Positions 18,003 through 27,438 are shown, numbered from the stretch's first letter. The stretch is DNA of 64,000 bases from Teredinibacter franksiae (GCF_014218805.1 NZ_JACJUV010000001.1:1686501-1750500); one strand, 5' to 3'. Translations and numbers: made by a program. The notes: generated by a model not told the origin, from the sequence alone.

Positions 18003-18347
18003 ATGCCGGTTGTGACCAGTGAACCCTACATGAAACCTCTGAAAACTAAGTCCCAAATTCGAGCCGAAATCGATCAGCAGATTAACCAATACCTGGCCTC
18101 TGGGGGCGCGGTTAACCGCGTAGATTCTGGCATTAGCGGCAACATTCAAAATACCAACCTATTCTCTTCCTCGGCCAGCTTTCAGCCTAAGCAAGACAGA
18201 ACGCCCGTAACAGAGGCCATCCAACAGATTGAAGAACGAAAAAAAGCGACGTCTGCTGCAACGACTAAACACACTAAACGCCCGCGTAAAAAGCTCATTA
18301 CCGACGATTTTGGTGAGCCGCTGCGCTGGGTCTGGGTGGACACCTAG
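18003..18347 (+). CDS. small hypothetical protein
   Basis: A 114-residue, basic, soluble-looking protein I do not recognise. It has an N-terminal helical segment (KSQIRAEIDQQINQYLASGG), a Ser/Asn/Gln-rich middle that is probably disordered, a Lys/Arg cluster (KRPRKK) near residue 95 and a conserved-looking end (LITDDFGEPLRWVWVDT). The composition would suit a nucleic-acid-associated accessory protein, but this is only a guess. It is followed 46 bp later by the EVE gene. The start may instead be the ATG at 18030. Confidence 0.6.
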   Translation: MPVVTSEPYMKPLKTKSQIRAEIDQQINQYLASGGAVNRVDSGISGNIQNTNLFSSSASFQPKQDRTPVTEAIQQIEERKKATSAATTKHTKRPRKKLITDDFGEPLRWVWVDT

Positions 18348-18393
18348 CAGGGGCGCTAAGGAACCGTAGACTAAGCAGCCTAAAGGGCTATTG

Positions 18394-18855
18394 ATGAATC
18401 ACTGGCTATTTAAAACAGAACCCTCAACGTACAGCGTTGAAGACTTGATGCGTGAAGCAAACCAAACCTGCACTTGGGACGGTATACGGAATTATCAGGC
18501 ACGTAATTTTATACGTGACCAAATGGAAGTGGCGGATGAAATTTTGCTGTACCACAGCCGTTGCACCCCAACGGCAGTCGTGGGTTTGGCCAAGGTAGTA
18601 CGCTCGGCCTACCCAGACCCAGCTCAGTTTGACCACACCTCGCCCTATTATGATGCAAAGTCGCCTGCGGATAACCCACGCTGGTTGTGTGTCGATATTC
18701 AGTTCATGAATAAATTTATAACGCCGGTAACGCTTGAGGCAATCAAAAAAACCAACGTCTTAAACGACATGGTTTTGGTAAAACAAGGGCGACTATCGAT
18801 TCAGCCCGTTACCGCTGCCGAGTACAAAGCTGTAGTCAAATTCGGCCTGGGGTAA
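18394..18855 (+). CDS. EVE domain-containing protein
   Basis: A 153-residue single-domain EVE protein (PUA-like fold), a family proposed to bind modified bases in DNA or RNA. Diagnostic motifs are the N-terminal HWLFKTEPSTYSVEDL, then TWDGIRNYQARNF, and LLYHS followed by VVGLAKV. Length is normal for bacterial members. Start taken at the ATG at 18394; a TTG precedes it directly in frame. Physiological role in bacteria is undefined. Confidence 0.9.
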   Translation: MNHWLFKTEPSTYSVEDLMREANQTCTWDGIRNYQARNFIRDQMEVADEILLYHSRCTPTAVVGLAKVVRSAYPDPAQFDHTSPYYDAKSPADNPRWLCVDIQFMNKFITPVTLEAIKKTNVLNDMVLVKQGRLSIQPVTAAEYKAVVKFGLG

Positions 18856-18862
18856 ATACCCG

Positions 18863-19039
18863 CTAAATAACACCATGATTGATGGCAACCCAATAGCTCA
18901 ACCACGTAATAAGCCCCAGCGCTACAAAAATAACCGCTAACAGCTTCAGCGGTTTAAACGCTTTTCGCTCCACTACATTGACGTTACTCTCAAGAAATTC
19001 ATCTACTTTTTGCTGATCTTCAGGGTATAACTCTGGCAT
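18863..19039 (-). CDS. DUF3094 family small membrane protein
   Basis: A 58-residue reading frame on the minus strand, starting with MPELYPEDQQKVDEFL and ending in one hydrophobic helix (residues ~33-52). The pattern S/Y-PEDQQKVDE ... VERKxFxPL followed by a single membrane span matches the DUF3094 proteins of Pseudomonas and relatives. A GGTGGG Shine-Dalgarno lies a few bases before the ATG. It sits between the EVE gene (convergent, 7 bp from its stop) and the acyl-CoA dehydrogenase gene, and is easily missed by length filters. Function unknown. Confidence 0.8.
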   Translation of the reverse strand: MPELYPEDQQKVDEFLESNVNVVERKAFKPLKLLAVIFVALGLITWLSYWVAINHGVI

Positions 19040-19089
19040 TGGCCCACCATTGGTCTGTTCGACATCCTATGATTTTACCACTGACTCCC

Positions 19090-20868
19090 TTAAAAAAGCT
19101 CTGCTGGTAATGCCATGGTTGCATCAGGCCCCGCTGCGATACGTCCGGCTAGCATCTCTACCTCCGGCAACAGGCGCTCGAAATAAAACCGCGCGGTAAT
19201 GATTTTGGCTTCACCCACGTCACTGTTGTCGCAGTCCGATGCTACGGCGGCCGCCCGCAACCACATATAGCCATAGCAGAGGTAGCCAATAAGGTTAAGG
19301 TAGTCGACCGCAGCCGACCCTGCGGCCAACGGGCTAGATTTCGCTTGGAACATAATCTGCTGGGTCGACGCACGTGCACAGGCTATAGCGGATTGCATCA
19401 ACGGCAACAGCGGTTTCAGCGGTGCAACAGAGCCTGCATGCGCAATAAATTGATCGATATCGGCGACTAACAATTCAAACAATTCCCCCTGAGAAGCCAG
19501 TACTTTTCTGTCCACAAGGTCCATTGCCTGGATGCCGTTAGTGCCTTCATATATTTGCGTAATACGAATGTCCCGCACGAGCTGCTCCTGCCCCCACTCG
19601 CGAATATAACCATGGCCCCCTAAAACCTGCTGCCCCATTACCGCCGAGTCAAAAGCCCGGTCGGTTAAAAACGCTTTTACAACCGGAGTCAGCAACGCCA
19701 CCATTTTGCCGGCTTTGGCCCTGACAGCTTCGTCTGCACTGTATTTTGCCGTGTCTAACCACTGGGCCACATAGATATAAAACGCGCGACCGGCCTCTGT
19801 AAGCGCCCGCATAGTCATTAACATGCGGCGCACATCGGCGTGGACAATTATAGGATCGGCGGCTTTAGCCGGCTCTGCTGCTCCCGCAGCGCTTCGACAT
19901 TGCAACCGTTCACGCGCATAGCTAACCGCATTTTGATAAGACGCTTCAGCGGCACCCAGCGCTTGTATACCCACCACCAAACGTTCGTAGTTCATCATGG
20001 TGAACATAGCCGCAAGGCCTTTGTTGGCCTCACCAACCAACCAGCCTGTTGCTCCATCAAAATTCATAACACAGGTGGCCGAGGCTTTAATGCCCATTTT
20101 TTTCTCGATAGAACCGCAGTGCACGGCATTGCGGTCCCCCAACTCGCCTTGCACAGTCGGTAAAAACTTGGGTACCAAAAACATGGATATGCCACGGGAA
20201 CCCTCCGGTGCATCCGGTAGTTTTGCCAGCACCAAATGCACAATATTCTCAGCGATATCGTGCTCGCCCCAGGTAATAAAAATCTTGGTGCCGGTAATGC
20301 AATACTGGCCATCACCCACTGGTTCGGCGCTGGTTCTTATTAAACCCAAGTCGGTACCGGCGTGGGGCTCGGTCAAGTCCATGGCGCCCGCCCACTCACC
20401 GGCATACATTTTCGGCAAGTACAGCTGCTTTAGTGTGTCGCTGGCGTGGGCATCAAGGGCCAGACAGGCCCCGGCCGTTAACATCGGCAACAGACCGAAC
20501 GACACGCTACTACCCTGGAGCATTTCTTCCACCGCCGACACTAAGCTTTTCGGCATGCCCATAGCGCCGAATTCTGGGTTGCCACTTAAGCCACCCCAAC
20601 CACCCTGAGAAAACAGCTGATAGGCCTGTTTAAAGCCCTGCGGGCTTTTAACTTCACCGCCATCAAAGCGGCAGCCCTGCTCGTCGGCTTCCCGATTTAA
20701 CGGCGCTACGACCTCCTGCATGAGCTTGGCAGCTTCCTCCAGAATGGCGTCGGCCGTTTCCAGATCAACGTCTGCGAAGGCGGGTAACTGTTGCCACAAA
20801 GAATCAGTGTTGAGCTGGTACTTCAGCACAAAGCGAATATCATTCAGGGGAGCCCGATATTCAGCCAT
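19090..20868 (-). CDS. acyl-CoA dehydrogenase with extended C-terminus
   Basis: A 592-residue FAD-dependent acyl-CoA dehydrogenase for the first step of fatty-acid beta-oxidation. Visible are MDLTEPHAGTDLG and ITGTKIFITWGEHD (FAD/substrate-binding middle domain), MNYERLVVGIQALG, and IYEGTNGIQAMDL, which in this class contains the catalytic Glu. It is longer than the ~380-residue short-chain enzymes; the ~100 extra C-terminal residues match the large homodimeric subclass seen in gammaproteobacteria. No electron-transfer flavoprotein genes are nearby. Confidence 0.92.
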   Translation of the reverse strand: MAEYRAPLNDIRFVLKYQLNTDSLWQQLPAFADVDLETADAILEEAAKLMQEVVAPLNREADEQGCRFDGGEVKSPQGFKQAYQLFSQGGWGGLSGNPEFGAMGMPKSLVSAVEEMLQGSSVSFGLLPMLTAGACLALDAHASDTLKQLYLPKMYAGEWAGAMDLTEPHAGTDLGLIRTSAEPVGDGQYCITGTKIFITWGEHDIAENIVHLVLAKLPDAPEGSRGISMFLVPKFLPTVQGELGDRNAVHCGSIEKKMGIKASATCVMNFDGATGWLVGEANKGLAAMFTMMNYERLVVGIQALGAAEASYQNAVSYARERLQCRSAAGAAEPAKAADPIIVHADVRRMLMTMRALTEAGRAFYIYVAQWLDTAKYSADEAVRAKAGKMVALLTPVVKAFLTDRAFDSAVMGQQVLGGHGYIREWGQEQLVRDIRITQIYEGTNGIQAMDLVDRKVLASQGELFELLVADIDQFIAHAGSVAPLKPLLPLMQSAIACARASTQQIMFQAKSSPLAAGSAAVDYLNLIGYLCYGYMWLRAAAVASDCDNSDVGEAKIITARFYFERLLPEVEMLAGRIAAGPDATMALPAELF

Positions 20869-20985
20869 ATGTCTATCCTCTAGTAAAAAAGCACATGCTC
20901 TAAAGGTAGGTGTTTAATCGTGAGCGTTCCAGAACAATTAGCGTCTGCCTAGCTCACATTAACGGGCGGGAGGTTAAACACTTAT

Positions 20986-21879
20986 TCAAACGATTTGATC
21001 AAGGATAGAACCCGGCGGGCTGGAGCTAAGGCTGGCATTGGCAATGCCCTGGTTTAAGCGTGTGGTTAAAATAGCATTACCACTGCGAATAGCGTCGATA
21101 CCGACCTCGCGGGCTGCGCTATTACTTTCAGTATTACTTTCGCTATCGCTGGAAGTGGACGAACTGACCAAGGGAATATCGTTAGTGTCCTCTACAGGTG
21201 AAACGTCACTGTCATCCTCAGCAGTGGTTTCTTCGGTATTCGCAACGCTAAGCTCACGCCGGGCTTCTGCCCCCAGCCGAGTTGCCTCTGCGGCTACACG
21301 GCGATCTTGAGGAGACGGTTCGGCAGGGGCCAGAGCCGCACGCTTTACGGTTTCGGCTTTTTGAAGGGTGGCCAGAGGTGTTGCCTCACGACCAACATCA
21401 ATAGGGACTTCGCCAGAAACCGCGTATAGCACACCATTGGGGCCGCGCTCATACTGATATTCAGCTGCACCGGCGTATTGCCCGCCAACGGCTGCGTGAG
21501 CACGCTCATGCTGACGAACCTCACGATCACGAGCAGAGAGCTGCTCAATCTGCCGCTGCTCCTGTTCCTGTTGTTGACGCTCTGCAGCCTGCTCGGCCCG
21601 CTGCTGCCTATCTGAAGGCGGTGTGGAGCCCTCCGCTTGAACGTCACCGGCATTCGGGGTTTCACCTAGCGTTTCGTCTGGCGCTGAAGCAACACCCACT
21701 CCCGCATCGTTATTCTCACGGGTATACAACTGCTGCCGCACGTTTGCGGCGGATTGCTCAACAGGCTTGATAGGGGAAATTTTTGCCGACGGATCTTCAT
21801 GCCCAACAGGCTCGCGGCCAACGGGGTTGAAGGGGGCGACTAGATTCGCCAAATTGGACGGCAAGTTACTGCTGATCAC
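20986..21879 (-). CDS. putative HExxH metalloprotease, SprA/CJM1_0395 family
   Basis: A 297-residue protein. Residues ~50-115 are a Gln/Glu-rich coiled-coil-like linker. The core motif LSARDREVRQHERAHAAVGGQYAG holds a HExxH zinc-protease signature (His124-Glu125-x-x-His128), followed by YEYERGPNG-like strands and GEVPIDVG, as in the SprA-related putative metalloproteases. The C-terminal third is acidic and low complexity. The start is GTG at 21879 with GAGAAG just upstream. It forms a unit with the flagellar-rod-like gene at 22034-22345, hinting at a role near the flagellum or cell wall. Protease activity is assumed from the motif. Confidence 0.8.
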   Translation of the reverse strand: MISSNLPSNLANLVAPFNPVGREPVGHEDPSAKISPIKPVEQSAANVRQQLYTRENNDAGVGVASAPDETLGETPNAGDVQAEGSTPPSDRQQRAEQAAERQQQEQEQRQIEQLSARDREVRQHERAHAAVGGQYAGAAEYQYERGPNGVLYAVSGEVPIDVGREATPLATLQKAETVKRAALAPAEPSPQDRRVAAEATRLGAEARRELSVANTEETTAEDDSDVSPVEDTNDIPLVSSSTSSDSESNTESNSAAREVGIDAIRSGNAILTTRLNQGIANASLSSSPPGSILDQIV

Positions 21880-21921
21880 ACGCTTCTCGCTACTGTGTAA
21901 AAGGGGAGCAGCAGGTGTGGA

Positions 21922-22047
21922 CTACTCGGGTCGACGCCTACGAGCCCTAGCTTCGGTCTCATCTACAGGTATTAAAATAGCTCGCGGCGGCTCTTGAATA
22001 CCGAGCAGCCAGCAAATAAAACCCCGAACAACATCAGGACTTAACAT
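21922..22047 (-). CDS. 41-residue putative small protein, translationally coupled
   Basis: An ATG at 22047 overlaps the last codons of the upstream rod-like gene in another frame and opens a 41-codon reading frame. The product would start with MLSPDVVRGFICWLLGIQEP, continue with a hydrophobic ILIPV stretch and end in a run of Arg residues. The position between two co-oriented genes, with the downstream start 42 bp after its stop, suits a coupled small protein. Chance cannot be excluded because no homologue is known to me. Confidence 0.4.
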   Translation of the reverse strand: MLSPDVVRGFICWLLGIQEPPRAILIPVDETEARARRRRPE

Positions 22048-22345
22048 CAATTAAACTCCCAAGGGCATCATCTGCCACAGAAACCAGTTTTGCCGAAGCA
22101 TTAAAGATCTGCTCCTGCCGACGCAGTTCGATCAGCGGCTCAACAATATCACCACCGGAGTCGGATTCCACTGAGCGCTGTACCGGAGCCATAGGCTCAT
22201 TGACAGGCTCAGGCCTGCGGTCAACGGCTTGGGTTTCCGGGTTTTCACGGATATTGGCCTTGGCGATTTCGTCGGCGGACTTCAGCATTTCCCGCTGACT
22301 GTGCTGCATACCGCGCAAGCCTTCGCTCATTACTGAATTAATCAT
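22034..22345 (-). CDS. short flagellar rod/hook-like protein
   Basis: A 103-residue protein that looks like the two ends of a flagellar axial protein without the middle. The N-terminus (MINSVMSEGLRGMQHSQREMLKSADEIAKAN) is the amphipathic helix of FlgB/C/E/F/G proteins, and the C-terminus (IFNASAKLVSVADDALGSLIDVKS) is the matching helix, where rod proteins have N-x-x-x-V-x-x-D-x-ML-x-x-L. A Pro/Glu-rich linker joins them. No other flagellar genes are in the window. Such orphan short rod-like proteins occur next to the SprA-type gene in related genomes as far as I recall. Confidence 0.65.
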   Translation of the reverse strand: MINSVMSEGLRGMQHSQREMLKSADEIAKANIRENPETQAVDRRPEPVNEPMAPVQRSVESDSGGDIVEPLIELRRQEQIFNASAKLVSVADDALGSLIDVKS

Positions 22346-22574
22346 GATTCAATTACTTCCCGGTATTAACCGTATAAACATAAAAGTCGTATCTACTCTC
22401 TCAGTTTAAGCAAAGACACGCTCAAAAAATAGACGCACCGCTACGCTTTTCTCCCCAAAATAAGACCGATTGGGCGCAATAGAGCATGTAATTAAGGGTT
22501 TTGTTTATATGGAGGGGGGTTAGTCGCTTCGCGACGGAGCGCCTTCGGCTGCTGGGGCGAAACCAGCGCTGCCG

Positions 22575-23273
22575 TTATAGCTGCAGCGGCTCTATGCTGA
22601 GGTGTTCGGCTGCGGCTTCTGGCGTGGCATTTTTCAGCCAAGGGACGAAGCCTAGGTGCGGGAATGACAGCAAGTGTTTAAGGGTGTCGAGGTTTTCTTC
22701 TACGGCGTACATTTTCGGATCTACTTGGGAGGCAACCCAACCGGCAATTTTAACGCCGTCACGGGTAATGGCTTCGGCCGTTAACAAGGCGTGATTAAGG
22801 CATCCAAGCTTCATGCCCACTACCAATATCACCGGGCATTTTAGCTCTTTGGCTAAGTCTGCGGTGGTCTGGGTCGATGTCAGCGGAACCCGCCAACCCC
22901 CAGCCCCCTCAATCACACAAAAATCGGGTTTTACGCCACCGGGGCGAGACATAAGAGCACCGCGGGTGTAGCCCACCAACTGCGCTACAGACAGCCGCTT
23001 TCCTTCATGCATGGCCGCTATATGGGGCGCCATCGCCTCCGCCAGAATAACCGGGTTCACCTGCTGGTAATCAAGCGCTAAGGTTGCGACCTGCTGGAGT
23101 AACAACGCGTCTTCGTTACACAAACCCTGCTCGGTTTGCAGGCCACCTGCAGCCAGTGGTTTTAACCCCAGCGTATGCAGCTTTTTACCGGCAGCGAGCG
23201 TTAATAGCGCCGCCGATACAAGGGTTTTACCAGCATCGGTATCGGTGCCGGTAACAAAGAACGTTTGGGTCAT
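22575..23273 (-). CDS. bioD: dethiobiotin synthetase
   Basis: A 232-residue ATP-dependent carboxylase forming dethiobiotin from 7,8-diaminopelargonate. The P-loop-like GTDTDAGKT is at residues 9-17, the KPLAAGG substrate loop at ~38-44 and the EGAGGW motif at ~115. Its ATG shares one base with the stop codon of bioHC (TAATG), so translation is coupled. Last gene of the bioB-bioF-bioHC-bioD operon. Confidence 0.95.
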   Translation of the reverse strand: MTQTFFVTGTDTDAGKTLVSAALLTLAAGKKLHTLGLKPLAAGGLQTEQGLCNEDALLLQQVATLALDYQQVNPVILAEAMAPHIAAMHEGKRLSVAQLVGYTRGALMSRPGGVKPDFCVIEGAGGWRVPLTSTQTTADLAKELKCPVILVVGMKLGCLNHALLTAEAITRDGVKIAGWVASQVDPKMYAVEENLDTLKHLLSFPHLGFVPWLKNATPEAAAEHLSIEPLQL

Positions 23274-24982
23274 TAGGATTTCTTCAGGTAGAGGTAATAC
23301 ACTTCATAACGCGCAGGCAAACCACGATCGGGGTCCAGCCAAGCATTGTATGCTTCTTGTAAACGGGAGAAAGTACGGCGGCCCATTAACCCCTGTTGTC
23401 GCCCTTCATTGATGGTGTGTGCTCCTATGCCCTTCAGTTCGCGCATCAGATGAATCACATCGTGATAGTAAAGTACCGGTGTTTCAGACTTGTACGCCAT
23501 GATGGTAAAACCCGCTTCTTCGGCAATGGTTTTAATTACATCCAGCGGCATAAATTGGTTCACATGGGCAAATTCATCCACCTGCTGCCAGGCTGATCGC
23601 AACTCAAACAGGGTTTCTGGGCCTAAGGTGGTAAACGCAAACCAGCCACCGGGCTTCAAAGCTCTGTGCATTTCGGAAAACAATTGCTGCGGATTTTCGC
23701 TCCACTGCACGGTCAGGCTGGACACACAACCATCAAAACTCTCGTCTACAAACGGCAGCGACTCCATATCCCCTAGGTGCCACTGAATTTCTTCGGCCAC
23801 ACCAATTTCTTCAAATTTCTGCTGGGCTTCTTCGAGCATACCTTCAGCAATATCGAGTGCGTGTAAACGCCCCTCTGGCTGAGTAATGGAAGGAAATTGT
23901 TTCACTAAACGCTCGATGCAATAGCCTGTTCCACACCCCAGATCGAGCAGCGTCTGGCCTACCGAATCATCGGTACCCACACTGAACTCTACCAGTGAAT
24001 CTACCACCCGCTTTTGTAAGCGCGCGAGTGTGTCGTAATTTTTCGCCGCGCTGCTAAAGGAGTTAGCAATGCGCTTTTTACGCTGGCTCAAACGTGAAGG
24101 CTGGTGCTGTAAAAAAGAGTTAATCGCAGCGGCCGTCTGGATAGAGTGGCTAATATGCGGAGCGTGACCGGCGCTGTTGATGACTTCTACCCAGTGGCTT
24201 GACGCCAAACGCTGAACCATACGTGCGGCACCCGCCGGTACTAATGCATCACCGCGGCCAAATATGTGTAGCCCCGGCTGTGTAAGATTGCGCAGTGGCA
24301 TGCGGTTATCCAGTTGTTCAAGGTAGCCAAGCGCTTTCGACCAGCTGTCTACTGGCCCGTCTACACCGTATTCCTTTAGCGCATCGGTAACCCGCTTGCG
24401 CTCACTGTCACCCATAGTTTGCAGCGCAATAAATTTTTGCATGGTGGCTTCGCTATCGGCGTTAAAGCTTTGCTGGAAGTCCTCAAACACACTACGCTCC
24501 ATGGCGTACTTCCAGGGCTTCTTCGAGCTGCTGATATCCAGCTCTTCTTTTACAAACAGTGGGTTGCTGGCAATGGTGATCAAACGCCCTACTTTTTCTG
24601 GGTGACGACTGGCTAACTGGGTAGCAACCATACCGCCAAGCGACCATCCAATTAAGGTCGTGTTGGCGGGCAACTGACGAGAGACCTGTAGAATCAAGGT
24701 TTCTAGGTCGTCTATTCCCGCGTCGGCGTTAAACCCAAAGCCGGGCAGGTCAATAAAGACCATTTCTCGCTCGTCACCAATGGCTTCTAACAGTGTGGGC
24801 AAAAAATTGTCCCACATACGGCTGTCGCAGCCCCAACCGTGGAGAAACACCAATGTTGAGCGATCGGCCACAGGGTTCGATGGGTGCACTTCTTTTTTAG
24901 TTAGCAATTTATTACTTACCTTATTGTTAAGCGTCTGGCCTTTTTGGGATGGAACGGCTATCGCTGCATCTGCTGGGCTCAT
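23273..24982 (-). CDS. bioHC: bifunctional BioHC: pimeloyl-ACP methyl ester esterase and malonyl-ACP O-methyltransferase
   Basis: A 569-residue fusion carrying both enzymes that open and close the methyl-ester disguise in biotin synthesis. Residues ~38-290 are the BioH alpha/beta hydrolase: HGWG at 48-51, nucleophile Ser114 in GWSLGG, Asp245 in GRGDALVP and His273 in AGHAPH. Residues ~300-569 are the BioC SAM-dependent methyltransferase with DLGCGTG at 347-353. The start is the ATG at 24982, 2 bp after the bioF stop and behind GGGAG; the frame stays open upstream into bioF but that part is out-of-frame coding sequence. This BioH-BioC order is known from Saccharophagus, Teredinibacter and Cellvibrio. 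Confidence 0.93.
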   Translation of the reverse strand: MSPADAAIAVPSQKGQTLNNKVSNKLLTKKEVHPSNPVADRSTLVFLHGWGCDSRMWDNFLPTLLEAIGDEREMVFIDLPGFGFNADAGIDDLETLILQVSRQLPANTTLIGWSLGGMVATQLASRHPEKVGRLITIASNPLFVKEELDISSSKKPWKYAMERSVFEDFQQSFNADSEATMQKFIALQTMGDSERKRVTDALKEYGVDGPVDSWSKALGYLEQLDNRMPLRNLTQPGLHIFGRGDALVPAGAARMVQRLASSHWVEVINSAGHAPHISHSIQTAAAINSFLQHQPSRLSQRKKRIANSFSSAAKNYDTLARLQKRVVDSLVEFSVGTDDSVGQTLLDLGCGTGYCIERLVKQFPSITQPEGRLHALDIAEGMLEEAQQKFEEIGVAEEIQWHLGDMESLPFVDESFDGCVSSLTVQWSENPQQLFSEMHRALKPGGWFAFTTLGPETLFELRSAWQQVDEFAHVNQFMPLDVIKTIAEEAGFTIMAYKSETPVLYYHDVIHLMRELKGIGAHTINEGRQQGLMGRRTFSRLQEAYNAWLDPDRGLPARYEVYYLYLKKS

Positions 24983-24984
24983 AA

Positions 24985-26157
24985 TTATGTGTCTCCCTGA
25001 GTATTGGCAGAAGATAACGCCTGTAGAAGCTCGGCTACCTGGGTTTGCGTATGCTGCGCAGTCAGAGTAACCCGCAAACGGGCGGTACCTTCCGGCACTG
25101 TTGGAGGCCGAATAGCACTGACCCAGAATCCCTGCTCGGCTAACGCTTGCGACAGTGCCAGCGCCGCTGCATCCGAACCCACAACCACCGGCTGTATCGG
25201 TGAAGACGACTCCATCAGTGCCAGCCCTTGGGCGACACAACCTTCCCGAAACTGCGTTATTAACTGCTGCAGATGTTCGCGACCTTCGTCTGCGGCGACC
25301 AGCAATTTAAGGCTGGCACGGGTGGCGGCAGCAACCGCCGGTGGTAAAGCCGTGGTGTAAATATAGGGACGTGAGAACTGGATCAGGCTTTCGATGAACA
25401 CCTCACTTCCGGCTACAAAAGCACCAAAGGTGCCAAAAGCCTTGCCGAGCGTACCAATCAATACCGGTACTTGTTGTTGATTCAGCCCAAATAGGTCGAC
25501 AACTCCGCGGCCTCCGACGCCAAGACAGCCAAATCCATGAGCGTCGTCAACCATTGTCCATGCACTATGTGTTTCGGCAAGCTCGGCCATTTCTGAGAGT
25601 TTTGCGAGGTCGCCATCCATGCTAAAAACGCCGTCAGTCACTAGCAGCTTACGCCCGTGGTTACTGGCCTGCAGGCGTTTTTCTAGGTGGGCCATATCGC
25701 TGTGCCGATAACGCTGAAAATCGGCATTCGATAGTAAAGCACCATCGATTAACGAGGCGTGATTGATTTTGTCTTGCAAAACCAAGTCACCCTTCCCAAC
25801 CAGCATATTAATTACGCCCATGTTGGCCATATACCCGGTAGAAAACAGCAGTGCGCGCTCGCGGCCGGTAAATTCAGCAAGCTCTTCTTCCAGTTTGTGG
25901 TGTTCGGCCGAGTGTCCATTAACCAAATGTGACGCACCACTGCCCACTCCAAAGCGACTCGCGCCCTCTTGTAGTGCAGAAATAACATCCGGGTGGTTAG
26001 CGAGCCCCAAATAGTCGTTACTGCAGAAATTAACCAGATCACGACCACCTTCGCGCATGATCACCGATTGGGGGGATTCTACGATTTTACGTACCCGATA
26101 CCGATGCTTAGAAAGGCGTTCGTGTAGCTGTGATTTTAACGACTGTTCAAAACTCAA
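24985..26157 (-). CDS. bioF: 8-amino-7-oxononanoate synthase
   Basis: A 390-residue PLP enzyme joining pimeloyl-ACP and alanine. PLP-binding features are Lys239 in [15 protein letters not shown] at 204-210 and [18 protein letters not shown] at 73-90. The start is a TTG at 26157 with AAGG about 8 bases upstream; no ATG fits. Its stop is 2 bp before the bioHC start. A 225-bp gap with large inverted repeats separates it from bioB, suggesting a control point or an internal promoter. Confidence 0.94.
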   Translation of the reverse strand: MSFEQSLKSQLHERLSKHRYRVRKIVESPQSVIMREGGRDLVNFCSNDYLGLANHPDVISALQEGASRFGVGSGASHLVNGHSAEHHKLEEELAEFTGRERALLFSTGYMANMGVINMLVGKGDLVLQDKINHASLIDGALLSNADFQRYRHSDMAHLEKRLQASNHGRKLLVTDGVFSMDGDLAKLSEMAELAETHSAWTMVDDAHGFGCLGVGGRGVVDLFGLNQQQVPVLIGTLGKAFGTFGAFVAGSEVFIESLIQFSRPYIYTTALPPAVAAATRASLKLLVAADEGREHLQQLITQFREGCVAQGLALMESSSPIQPVVVGSDAAALALSQALAEQGFWVSAIRPPTVPEGTARLRVTLTAQHTQTQVAELLQALSSANTQGDT

Positions 26158-26196
26158 AATGCTACCTTAGGAAGCCCGAAGAGTGGCAGGGAAAGA

Positions 26197-26301
26197 GCTT
26201 GATGCTGGAGTGGTTGTTTCAAAACCTTTAATTCACAGATGAATTAAAGGCACCTCAGGGAGTATTCATGTACTTTTGAAACGACCACCCCAGTGACAAG
26301 C
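26197..26301. repeat. nested inverted repeats between bioB and bioF
   Basis: Two nested palindromes. The outer arms are 28 bases (26197-26224 and 26274-26301) with five mismatches. Inside, a perfect 10-bp pair (26225-26234 with 26241-26250) directly abuts the outer left arm. A further 6-bp pair, GGGTAG/CTACCC, spans about 26306-26332. The transcript could fold into a long cruciform-like stem, acting as an attenuator, a stabiliser of upstream bioB message, or the remnant of a small palindromic element. Confidence 0.7.
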
Positions 26302-26382
26302 GGTTGGGTAGTAATGAGGCTCAAACGCTACCCCAGGTATTCATGCTGGCAGGAATGACCGATAAGCTTAGGGGCACCCCAA

Positions 26383-27438
26383 TTAATTCGCCGCGTCGTA
26401 AAAAAACTTGTCCATCTCAGCCTTAGCCACTTGCTCGGAAATGGCCTTAGACTGCTCCAGGTCTGTTTCCCGCTCCTCACGCGCCTCTGGCTTAATACCC
26501 AACCGCTGAAACAACTGCATATCTTTGTTGGCTTTCGGGTTTGGCGTAGTGAGCAGTTTTTCACCGTAGAAAATTGAATTCGCACCGGCAAAAAACGCCA
26601 TGGCCTGCATCTGGTCGTTCATATCTTCACGACCAGCCGACAGCCGAACATGGGACTTAGGCATCATGATCCGCGCTACAGCCACAGAGCGAATAAAATC
26701 GAAGGGGTCCAAATCTTCCTGCTCTGCCAAAGGCGTACCGGCCACTTTCACTAACATATTGATCGGCACCGATTCCGGGTGATCGTTCAGGTTCGCCAAT
26801 TGCAGCAATAAACCAATGCGGTCATTCTCGGTTTCGCCCATACCCAAAATACCACCGCAACACACCTTCATCCCCGCAGAGCGAACATTATCTAGGGTGC
26901 TTAAGCGGTCTTCGTAAGTGCGGGTGGAAACAATACACTTATAGTATTCAGGCGAGGTATCGAGGTTGTGGTTGTAATAGTCTAGGCCAGCGTCTTTCAA
27001 CTCTATAGCCTGCTCTACACTGAGCATACCCAGCGTCATACAGGTTTCCATGCCCATGGATTTTACCCCTTCAACCATCGACTTCACATACTGCATGTCT
27101 TTGGCTTTAGGCGAGCGCCAAGCAGCCCCCATACAAAAACGGGTAGCTCCACTGGCTTTCGCCGCTTTAGCTTCTTCTATAACCTTTTCCACCGCCATCA
27201 ACTTCTCGCGCTCCAGGCCCGTATCGTAGCGCGCGCTCTGGGGGCAGTAGGCGCAATCTTCGGGGCAAGCACCGGTTTTAATCGAGCACAGGGTACTCAC
27301 TTGCACTTCGTTGGGATTAAAATGCTGGCGATGCATCCACTGTGCTTGAAACAACAAATCGTTAAATGGCAGGTCAAACAATTGCTGTACTTCAGCGCGG
27401 GTCCAGTTGTGTCGAATGGGCTCAACAGCGGCGTTCAT
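26383..27438 (-). CDS. bioB: biotin synthase
   Basis: A 351-residue radical-SAM enzyme inserting sulfur into dethiobiotin. The CxxxCxxC cluster motif is at Cys58, Cys62 and Cys65, and the second-cluster region shows [11 protein letters not shown]. Start chosen at the ATG at 27438, which has GAGGA 5 bases upstream; 20 further upstream in-frame codons lack family similarity. First gene of the bio operon, behind a BirA-type operator. bioA is not in the window. Confidence 0.95.
   Translation of the reverse strand: MNAAVEPIRHNWTRAEVQQLFDLPFNDLLFQAQWMHRQHFNPNEVQVSTLCSIKTGACPEDCAYCPQSARYDTGLEREKLMAVEKVIEEAKAAKASGATRFCMGAAWRSPKAKDMQYVKSMVEGVKSMGMETCMTLGMLSVEQAIELKDAGLDYYNHNLDTSPEYYKCIVSTRTYEDRLSTLDNVRSAGMKVCCGGILGMGETENDRIGLLLQLANLNDHPESVPINMLVKVAGTPLAEQEDLDPFDFIRSVAVARIMMPKSHVRLSAGREDMNDQMQAMAFFAGANSIFYGEKLLTTPNPKANKDMQLFQRLGIKPEAREERETDLEQSKAISEQVAKAEMDKFFYDAAN

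Noticed and set aside
17855..18022. 55-codon frame overlapping the start of the gene at 18003
   Set aside because: Unusual Trp/Cys/Arg-rich composition and overlap with the better supported downstream start.
24983..25240. Upstream extension of the bioHC frame
   Set aside because: It overlaps bioF out of frame, and the ATG at 24982 has a ribosome site and the right family N-terminus.
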